From Hygrocybe punicea (taxonomy: Eukaryota; Basidiomycota; Agaricomycetes; Agaricales; Hygrophoraceae), in the NCBI GenBank assembly GCA_963556145.1, contig OY744465.1, positions 6,076,001 to 6,140,000 on the forward strand: a stretch of 64,000 bases of DNA, written 5' to 3'. The position numbers were made by a program, and so were the translations under genes. Below, one piece after another: positions 55,978 to 64,000 of the stretch. How positions within the stretch are numbered: the stretch's first letter is position 1; each line of letters begins with the position of its first letter. A model generated the notes under the pieces. That model had not been told where the DNA came from. It made no database searches and worked only from the letters and a program-made list of their open reading frames with translations.

Positions 55978-57036
55978 GTATAAACTGTACATTTATTTGC
56001 CGCAGCCGCGGCCGCATTTTGGAGTGACCGCGACTTAAAAGATTTTGAGTAGATGAAGCTATATACATGAACTATATCCATGTCATTACTGGCGCATAAT
56101 ATTACATTTTTGTTTGCGAGGCAAGGCGTTTTGCACACAGGGCTCCAACTGTAAGAATGATTCGGCCTGCACAATGTTGCCGACGCTCTCCCACTGCCCA
56201 TTCAATGACCTCGCAAAGCCAGGAACATGTCAATAGACATGGCTACTGCATTTTCGAGGTGGATTGCGGGGTGTGGGAGGTGTCGGTAGGGCGGCCATCC
56301 TCGTTGTTGGCACTGTCGCACTGTCCTTTTTTCCTTGTTGATATTGTCTTCAACCGTGTGACCCGCATCTTCGTGAGTCGTCTACATCTTCGTCCGTCCG
56401 CATCTTCGTGAGCCGTCCACGTCTCCCTGTTATCCAGGTTGTCGTTAATGGTGTCATTGCTGTTTGAAAATCGTGTGAGTTTCACGTAAAACTCCGACTT
56501 TCCTAAATTGGTATGGTAGAAGCCGGCTGCAAATTGCAAAGTACAACCAACGAAGCGAGGACAACCAACGAAGCGAGGACAACAAGTACGACAAACGAGG
56601 ACATGAGAACGAAGGCGAGGACGGTCTGAACAACAGCATTAACGATAAGGTGGAGAATGGCAAGGACCATGACATAGGCAGAGGCAGCAGCAGTGCGACA
56701 GTGCCAACAACGAGGATGGCCACCCTCCCGACACCTCCGACACCCCACAATCCACCTCGAAATGCAGTAGCCATGTCTATTGACATGTGCCTGGCTTTGC
56801 GAGGTCATTGAATGGGCAGTGGGAGAGCGTCGGCAACATTGCGCAGGCCGATTCTTACAGTTGGAGCCCTGTGTGCAAAACGCCTCGCCTCACAAACAAA
56901 AAATGTAATACCAAGATGCGCCAGTAATGACATGGATATATAGTTCATGTATATAGGTTCATCTACTCAAAATCTTCAAGTCGCGGTCACTCCAAAATGC
57001 GGCCGCGGCCGCAGCAAATAAATGTACAGTTTATAC
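55978..57036. mobile_element. 1.06-kb foldback element, copy B
   Basis: Same arms as copy A at 18415-19443: it starts GTATAAACTGTACATTTATT and ends with the inverse. The loop is in the opposite orientation relative to copy A: TTTTTTCCTTGTTGATATTG is near the left here but its inverse is near the right in copy A. Copy B keeps more CpG sites in its arms (CCGCAGCCGCGGCCGC against CCGTGGCCGCAGCCGC), so it looks younger or less mutated. Confidence 0.78.
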
Positions 57037-57940
57037 AGCTCAATGCTGCTGTCCAACAAAGGTTTATTATACACTCGATGGGACAGCTGGCGGCGATCAA
57101 TGCGATCGATCGTGGGCATTATGAGTATCGTTAGAGTTACATCTAACCCCTACGGTGTTTGTCGAGTTGTTTCGCCGTGGACTCGTTTTGATATTGGTTA
57201 TGCTTGGGCCAATGTGTAAAGAACATGGTGCTGTTGCAGTTGCTCCACACTGCTGTTTGGCACTGCTAGTAGAAGACGGTGAGTGCGAGTCCCCGGAGAA
57301 GTTTGAGGGGGTGAGTACTGCCATGCCCCGTTAACGCCGCCAGTCCTTGTGATGGAGGCCACCGTGACAGTGGCGACAGCGCCTGCTGAGCGGTGAACGC
57401 TGGTGAGCGAGCGATGCTGTCAAACTCGTTTCGCTCGGCAATTAGACAACACCGAGCAACAGAAAGAAAGAACTTGTATTCTTCAACCAGTCGACGTCGC
57501 AGAGGCGAAGAGCCTGGCATGACCTTAGTAGTTGATATCTGGTATGTTTCAAGGGCCCAAGTTTAGGGATGATCGATGATCGATGATCGAGGACTGGGAC
57601 GGGCCGAGTCAGTGATGGCAACTGCAAAGCTTAGTAGACAGCTGTCATCGTGGGGTCGTCTTGGTCATCGAATTGATCAAGGTACTGCTTGTAAAAGACA
57701 GGTTTACAGCTTCCACTGGCACCAGATCAAACGGATCACACAGTACTTGAGCTGACAATCCCATGTCTCGCCCACGCTCTGTCGACCCATGATTTCGATG
57801 CAGGATCACACTTTCAGCGCCGTTGTCCATCCTTGGGCAGCTAATCTCAGCCTAAAGTCCCCCCTCTCACGCATCACTCTTTCAAATATCCTCGCTGGTG
57901 ACACCTGCGATCCCATAAGGTATTTTATCATAAACGAGGA
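57037..57940. other. No recognisable gene; upstream region of the RGS gene
   Basis: Short frames on both strands show no domain. GATCGATGATC is triplicated at about 57570-57592 (ATCGATG repeats). The last 100 bp are the presumed promoter of the RGS-domain gene; no clear TATA box is seen. Confidence 0.4.
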
Positions 57941-59777
57941 ATGACTCGAAACTCACCACATTCTGCCAGTTTGTCAAACCTTGAAGGGTATCTCGCATTC
58001 AGGGTTTGTTCGCAACCCCCGCTCCCTCCCCTCTCCCCACTGAGTCTGAGAACTCTTGCAGGAGCAGTCGTTGCAGAACTTGCAATTTGTCGTTTGGTTT
58101 CAGGTTGGTGTGATATCATTTCGTTTTCCATATTTGCCGCTTTCCTCAAAACGTCCCACACACACACACACACACACACCACCAACCCAGGATTATCACA
58201 AACGTTTCTTTGACTTGCCAGATGCCGAGCAAGCACTGAGTCCTACACCTTGCGAGTACGAGTATTTCCTTCCCGATAATATCTCCAAGGGACCTCGACC
58301 ACGGAACTCCGCCCTCCACAATGAGTTCGATTTCCAGGTCCCTCCGAGACCGTTTGAAGGTTTTCGAACTTTGAAGGGTCCTTCGTGCGCCCGAATGTCA
58401 ATAATACCCACCCTCTCCCCTCCCATACCCGCCATGAAACCATCAATATCCCTTTCCACCAAATCCGCTCTCCCGCCTTCGATGACCTCGACGCCCCTTA
58501 CAGAAACCTTCCCTCGTTCACTCGAAAGCCCGACACTCGTCCACGAATCTTCGTCGATAAAGCCACATTTCCCTGGAAACATGGGTCAACCTTACAGAAA
58601 GGAATGCATGCGGATCATCGCTACTTTTCTTCGACCTGGTGCGGTCAAGGAGTTACCGTTGGCAGATGCGACTCGTGATACCGCTATCAGGAATCTGGCA
58701 CATACCACTCACCCGGACGTTGTAAGTTTCCCCAACAAGGAACCGATTATTATGTTCTTCTTTTGCTCACTGGATTTTTTTCTTCTTTTTTTTTCTGCGG
58801 ACAGTTCCTCCCTGTGTACCGCGAAATCTACACCAGCCTAGAAACTTACAGCCTTCCAAAGTTTCTCGTTTATAGTAGCACACTCATCAACCTGCCGCAA
58901 CAACTTTTCTGGTAGTATTATTATTATTATTTCCCCGTATCTTTGGGTGGGGGGGCTTATACATTCTTTTTAACAGGATGTCTCTAGGCATTACGTACAT
59001 GCTTCTTGGTTTCGCGATGTCACTTACCCTGATTCTCACCGTCCGTACACCCCCGTATTCAATGCGTGCGTGGAGACTGGTTGGTTGTGTTTTCATTGCC
59101 ATGGGTGTATCGCAGTTATACTCAGCCGCCAGAGGGTAAGTTTTTTTTTAATTTTTTTTTCGTTCACTCGAATTTCCTTGCTGATATTCTTTCGAACCAC
59201 AACCAAAAAAAAAAAAAGCTTCTGCAGTGTGATGCATCTCCGAGGTCGTGTACAGCTACGGGTGTGGGAACTCCAAGATGTGGACGAGGAAGCCAAAGTT
59301 TTTTGGTCCCAACTCTTTGGTATCGATGAAAAATCAGACCAAGAACTGGTGAAAGATTTGGATCCTCCCTCTCCTTCCCCAAACGAGCGCACCTCCTTCA
59401 CCAGTTTCAAAGCAGCACCCAGAAATTCACTGATATACGCACCCTCCATTTCCTCCCTCGAATATACCGCAAACCGACCCCCACCGCTCCGGCGACGCCG
59501 TCCCCCATCGCTGATCCCTACATCTGCCACCCGGAACGGCTTCCGCCGACCACCTGTGTTTGGCCCGAACAAGGTGGTGCAAGATCCCAGAATCAGAGCT
59601 GCGCATCGACGAATCTTGATCGAGATTTTACTCCTTGGCCTTGTGACCAGTATGGTGAGTGTAATATATATATATATATATACCACATACATCACATCAT
59701 CTTCTAAAGGCTTATTGATAAATAAATTGCAGGTATTTGCAGCGATTTTGATCCCCATTCCCAGTCTGAAACACTGA
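57941..59777 (+). CDS. RGS-domain integral membrane protein (Rax1-like)
   Basis: Seven exons, 57941-58003, 58062-58103, 58191-58721, 58805-58911, 58977-59135, 59228-59654 and 59733-59777, join in phase to 457 aa. The RGS fold is split: LEGYLAFREQSLQNLQFVVW and FQDYHKRFFDLP at residues 14-50, and YRKECMRIIATFLRPGAVKE, LPVYREIYTSLETYSLPKFL at about 160-235, with a disordered Ser/Pro insert between. Three hydrophobic helices follow: MSLGITYMLLGFAMSLTLIL (about 249-268), LVGCVFIAMGVSQLYSA (about 283-300) and IEILLLGLVTSMVFAAILIP near the C-terminus (about 430-450). RGS proteins speed GTP hydrolysis on G-alpha subunits; this membrane-bound fungal type resembles Rax1, involved in polarity and growth. 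The assignment to Rax1 is tentative. Introns contain a CA microsatellite (58157-58178) and a TA run (59667-59682). Confidence 0.8.
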
Positions 59778-60158
59778 AAAAAACACTCGTTGGAAAAAAC
59801 AATTATGTCTGCCCCCCCTCCGTCAGGATAATTGGGTCTTCTTCCGACTTCCGAGTTGACCGCCTTTGCTTGATACCAAATATGCCAAGGGGGGATTGTC
59901 TCTCCATCACATATGCTTTTGAATATTACTAATGTTGGTGTAAGAGGTTTTTCGTGCCGTACAGCATCGCAGTTACTAAGTAAGACAAATGTATGACTTT
60001 GGATCAATTGATTGCCTTTTTTTGAGAGAGAGAGTAGTCCTGATCTATTTTCGAATCTCTCTGAGGCCTGAGGACTAACAACACCACCTTGCCTGTACAT
60101 TTTTAAATTGTTGATAATTTAAGAATAACATAAAACGTTCTAGGACCTATAGCTAGGG
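59778..60158. other. Intergenic space between convergent RGS and nuclease genes
   Basis: About 380 bp separating two stop codons, moderately AT-rich, with TTTAAATTG and AATAACATAAA stretches that may be poly(A) signals for both genes. A long antisense frame crossing this region and the RGS gene is a shadow. Confidence 0.5.
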
Positions 60159-63100
60159 CTACCGCTGATTCTTAGAGCATATCAGAGGAGGCAGCACCAC
60201 CCTGCGACCATTCCTCACCTCAGCCCTAATAGTTTCTGCCAACTTCCGACTACGTTCCCAGTCCATCCCCTCATCACCCCCCTCTACAATTTCAAACACA
60301 AGCTTCCTGCTGGGCTCAACAAACGAAGCGGCGGCGGCGGCGGCGGCGGCGGCGGCATTACCACCTTCCACTGGCAGGCCGCCAAGCCTGGGCATGCTGC
60401 GTGACACAGACACAGACACCGACACCGACTGCTGCTGCTGCTGCTGCTGCTGCATGCCTACTCGGTACTGCTCCTTCGCCGCCAGTCGCACGCTGCTCGC
60501 GATCAAACGGGCGCGCTTCGCCGCATAAGTAGGCGCCACCAGGTCAGGCCGTGCGCGCGAGAGCCTCTCCCCCATCCTAAGACGTTCCACTTTGCGTGCA
60601 TAGCGCTCCGCTCGTCCTAGATCCCGGACGCCGGATCTGGATTCCAGTACGCCGCCGCTGACTGACAGCGAAGCAGCAGCTGGATCCACGGTTGTGGTTT
60701 TGGTTTTGGTTTTGGTTTTGTTCTCTGTCAAGCCCTCTGCTTCGTTTAGCGATATGCCGTGTCGGCGTAGGCGCTCCGGATGCGAATACGAATGCGAGTG
60801 CGAATGCGAGTGCGAATGCGAGTGCGAATGCGTGCGAGGTCTGCGTGTATCGGGGGATAAGGTCAAGCCACCAAGCTGTGGAATACTTTTGCAAGGTCGG
60901 TGAGTGTCTTGGATCGGCGTGCAAATATCGACGTCGGCTTGGAGCCGCGTGTCCTCGACCCTACGTCTCTGGTTTACGTGATTCGGGGACTCATCCCCAC
61001 CAGTATTGTTATGCGGACTAGGCGATGTCCTGTCATCAAGGTAGTTGTTGACATCCATCAAAGGCATCCCGTAATGTTGGCCTATTTTGTGCGGCGTGGC
61101 GAGTTTTGACGGTCCCGCGAAAGGAAAATGAGGTCTTGGCGTGGAATCCGACGGCAGAAAGCGTACAGGAGCAGCGAGTTTCATGGCTGGCTCCTCTGTA
61201 CAAGGACTCGGACTGTCTATTTGTCGTTTCTTGCCCTTATCGTCCTTCTTCGGTCCTATGGATGATGCAGGGGTCAGCAAATGGGCGTCAGATATATGAG
61301 GTAGTGGTGGGAGTAATCCTGTCGCTCTTCTCGATGCGTCTCGGGTTGTTTCAACGGGCCCTTCGGGGGAGTTATCCATTCTATCTTGGAGCACCTGAGA
61401 TTGGGTGTGGGATTGGGAACCAAACGACCCCTCCGCTGTCGCTTTCTCGTTCTCATCAATCCCTGCCTGCGGGGCAAACAGAATATGTGCAGTCCTCCCC
61501 CGCTCGTCGTCGTCGTCATCATCCGTCTCTTCATCACTGGTGCCATACCGAACTCTCCCATTTTTGTCACCCTGTTCTGGTAGACGGTCATCTGCCTGCT
61601 TTATGGCCCCTGGCTCCCTCCTTTCCAGAATGAGATCAACTAACTCCCTCTCCTTCCCCTGCAAATATCCTCTCACAATACCCAGCTTCCGCCACATCTT
61701 TCCATTATGCGCCCAACGGTCAGCGGCAACGATTGCTCCATCTCCCACAAGGTTCAGTATTGCACTATCTCCTTCATCCTCACGCACAAGGTCTACGGTG
61801 TCATTCTTGATGCCACGGGCGTCAATGAGAGCCGAGACAACATGACAATGCGGTGATGGGGATAATAAGCATTGTTCGAACATCTTGTCCATGGCTGCCC
61901 AGTCAAGACCATGAAGAGCGGGGATGAGCGTATTCGGGATGACGCGGCGTGGGCGGAAGAGAGAGACAAACGACTGGAGCTCGGGTAGGGGCGAGTGGCG
62001 CGAGAGAGGGACCAACTATTAGCAGGACAAAAGACGGTTAGCAGAAGCAGGTGAATCTTCAATAACCAACGAAAAAACAAAGATATCTTTTTGAAGCCGT
62101 CAGAAAAGCTCTGCGAGATGAAAGAACTTACAAGATTGTTCACGTCTTCGCCAGCCGACAACTTTGCCTTTGTAATATGCATATACGTATCCCATTGAGC
62201 ACTCCCCATCGTAACAGGGTTGACATACACAACGCGTTTGCCCATCCTGCTCATAGTTTCTGGGGGCGAATTATCTACCGCAACATATGCACAACGATTA
62301 AACCGCTCGCAAGCGTGGAAGCGTGTAGACTCTGGGTCACGGGTGACAATGGAGCGTAGGAATGGGTCGGAGATGTTCGTGTAGATTGTGTGTTTGTAAC
62401 GGTCGACGTGAATCTTGGAAATCTCATTGGTGAACAGAGAAAATGTAAAATCGATGACCAGATGTACAGACTTTGGCATTGAAGGTACGGGCGATTGCTT
62501 TGAGAATGTCTTCGTATCCCCATGTCCATGAATTGATGAAGAAGAAAGTCGTGGATGGGAAAATGGCCATTAGTTCAACTAACCCTGATGTTGCCTGTTC
62601 CTGCAAAACATATCAGCTTAGATAGGAAATACGAGAATAAAAATAAGGGGTATTGGCATACCTTGCTGGGGACCACAAGTGGTGACAGGAGACTGGCCGT
62701 GTCGAGGAAGATCGCATCGAGCGTTTTGACAACCCCATCTCCAGGACTTGTGGCAGATGATGTAGTGGAGCGGAGAGAATTGGGAGACGCCAGATATGGT
62801 TGCAAATAAACGTTACGCGTAAGGGAGTTGACAAACCAAGGTTCCGCACGAAAGTCGCCTGTATGCAGAACAGCACCTTTGGCGCCTTCGATGAGAAACC
62901 TAAGTGATAGCCATCAATGATTATAGTCAGATTGGTCTAATAGACACACACACATTACGGCTCCGGGACAGTGATTCGCATCGAAAAGAGTTATGGTGAC
63001 CGCTTCACTGTTGTCTAGGTGAAAGACGGTGGGAGTGTGAAGACGAAGTGGTTTCTAACCAAATAAATAAATAAACAAATCTCGAAATAACGGCGATGTA

Positions 63101-63457
63101 TGAAGACAAACAAACCAGAAGATCTCTCGATCCTGTATAATACGTGCGGCCGTCAGGTTCGATCCTTGGGTTGACCTTGAGATGAGAGAAAGTGCGTGTT
63201 TTCTCAGTTCTCAGTTCTAACTCATGCAGGGCGCGTTCAGCATAGACTTCATGTCTTAGTAGCATTTCTTTCGCGTCATACGAGCAGATGACTTGGTACC
63301 CGAACGACTTGGCAGACAGGCCATTGATGTGATCCGAGTGGGTGTGGGAGAGGAGATGAAGTGCCGGTGTGGTTGTGGTTGAGGTTGAGGTGGCAAAGTC
63401 GTCAACACGGATATTGTATGGGAGTACAAAGGAGTTGTACGGTGTGCCGGTGGGCAT
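60159..63457 (-). CDS. DNA-repair metallo-beta-lactamase nuclease (SNM1/Pso2/Artemis family)
   Basis: Six exons, 63457-63116, 63054-62954, 62899-62662, 62600-62472, 62413-62132 and 62015-60159, join in phase to 982 aa. The catalytic domain begins at the N-terminus: HTHSDHINGL (residues 38-47, metal-binding HxHxDH), LFDANHCPGAVMFLIEG (about 137-153), VLHTGDFRAEPW (about 159-170) and the beta-CASP part with IHVDRYKH and VVYVNPVTMG. These enzymes are 5' exonucleases/endonucleases for interstrand crosslink repair or end processing; DANHCPGAVM favours the SNM1A/Pso2 side while the N-terminal position of the domain is Artemis/Apollo-like, so the paralogue is open. The last exon encodes a long disordered tail with microsatellite-coded runs: SHSHSHSHS, KTKTKTKT, poly-Gln followed by SVSVSVS, and poly-Ala. 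The start is the first ATG of the conserved frame. Confidence 0.92.
60330..60840 (-). repeat. Cluster of in-frame microsatellites in the nuclease tail
   Basis: GGC/GCC run (60331-60356, poly-Ala), ACACAGACACCGAC run (60400-60430, Ser-Val), TGC run (60431-60455, poly-Gln), TTTGG run (60693-60720, Lys-Thr) and GCGAATGCGAGT run (60785-60832, Ser-His). All keep the reading frame open. Confidence 0.85.
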
Positions 63458-63700
63458 AGATTAATGATATTGCGGTCAGGCAAGGTCACGCATGTGACTA
63501 CTTGTGACAGCGCACGCTTCAGTGGCATTCCTAAATTTTCACATTCACCATGTAAAATTGCTTTACTGTGTAGCACAGTGGGTGATCGTAGATGGCTTAG
63601 ACGAGTCTTTCATTCTTCATATTGTTTGGCGCATCTAACCTGTCAGTGAGATGTAAAACTCTGAAAGTAAAAAAAAAAGACTGTACAACTTGTACGGTAG
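63458..63700. other. Upstream region of the nuclease gene
   Basis: The 243 bp between the nuclease start and the stop of the next minus-strand gene must hold the nuclease promoter. No TATA box or clear motif was recognised; an AAAAAAAAAA run lies at about 63669-63679. Confidence 0.4.
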
Positions 63701-64000
63701 CTACATCCAATCAAAGTCCTTTGAACTAACTCGCTCTGATCGTTCCACGATGGCTTTTTCTTCAGCAGTCACCGGAGCAAGTTTCACACTGACAGCATCC
63801 AAAGTTACACCGTACTCAGTCTCCAGCTGTTCTTTCAGCCTTTCCACGGACCATTCAGCAGTCGCAGCATATTTGGTCAGTAATTGGAACATCCACCGAA
63901 CCGCTCCAGGATCACCATTGTAGAGCGCTATAGCGACGGAATCAGTCCAAGAGGTACAACAGATATGGGTTGACCTTACCCCTGCGTCTCATCACAAGGA
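63701..64000 (-). CDS. 3' end of an unidentified gene (partial)
   Basis: The last exon (63927-63701) and the edge of the previous exon (64000-63980) join across a 52-bp GT-AG intron (63979-63928). The C-terminus reads ALYNGDPGAVRWMFQLLTKY, AATAEWSVERLKEQLETEYG, VTLDAVSVKLAPVTAEEKAI and ends SSKDFDWM. It is Glu/Lys-rich and helical with no motif I can name. The gene continues beyond the window, in the same orientation as the nuclease gene and 243 bp upstream of it. Confidence 0.7.

Noticed and set aside
57550..57600. ATCGATG triplication as a possible origin or operator
   Set aside because: Three short direct repeats alone give no functional support.
59093..60100. 335-codon antisense frame across the RGS gene
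   Set aside because: It runs through exons and introns of the well-supported + strand gene and has no recognisable domain.
1..64000. tRNA or rRNA genes
   Set aside because: No cloverleaf with A and B boxes or conserved rRNA block was recognised by eye; a covariance-model search would be needed to exclude tRNAs.

Overview
The window reads as nuclear DNA of a filamentous basidiomycete, probably an agaricomycete. Host genes carry many short introns (mostly 50-70 bp, GT-AG), intergenic distances are small, and the transposon mix (PIF/Harbinger with a DUF6818 partner, BED-finger hAT, RepHel Helitron with an RPA-like second gene) is typical of mushroom-forming fungi. No rRNA, tRNA or CRISPR array could be recognised. 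A 100-base run of N at 10511-10610 is an assembly gap.

Five complete conserved or plausible host genes and one partial gene can be modelled exon by exon. They are a mitochondrial LYR-motif protein (4207-5492, +, 5 exons), a JEN1-type carboxylate transporter (5686-7982, -, 15 exons, 498 aa), the RNA cytidine acetyltransferase KRE33/NAT10 (27615-31522, -, 13 exons, 1059 aa), an RGS-domain membrane protein (57941-59777, +, 7 exons, 457 aa), an SNM1/Artemis-type DNA-repair nuclease (60159-63457, -, 6 exons, 982 aa) and the 3' end of an unidentified gene at the right edge (63701-64000, -). A disordered Ser-rich protein (32728-33495, +) is an uncharacterised single-exon gene. Gene relics include a PKA-type kinase, a secreted Cys-rich protein and a Brr2/ASCC3-like helicase.

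Most of the rest is a transposon landfill with readable chronology. From 9132 to 17444 lies a PIF/Harbinger element with convergent Myb-like and DDE transposase genes. It was hit by a hAT MITE (8-bp TSD GACATTGG), by a 2.8-kb hAT-like element (TSD GCACCTTC) that itself holds a third hAT-like element, and by a solo-LTR-like repeat sitting inside the transposase intron. From 18 to 27.6 kb come a tandem repeat split by a 1-kb foldback element, a second LTR copy, a hAT relic, a 201-bp palindromic hAT MITE with a perfect TSD, a (GCT)n/39-bp tandem block, and a 1.4-kb element with 40-bp perfect terminal inverted repeats. A complete Helitron (34003-40014) has canonical A|TC...CTAG|T ends and a 3' hairpin; a 17-bp tandem duplication breaks its helicase while its RPA-like gene stays open.

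From 43.8 to 55.1 kb follow another hAT-like element with an expanded CTG tract, a strongly strand-asymmetric GA tract, a foldback MITE, and two nested pol-less LTR retrotransposons (outer LTRs 48189/54448, inner LTRs 49232/50922). Their LTR differences are exclusively CpG transitions. They are interrupted by a nearly intact but mutated hAT transposon (51488-54431). A second copy of the 1-kb foldback element lies at 55978-57036. All models come from reading splice signals and reading frames; no database search was possible.
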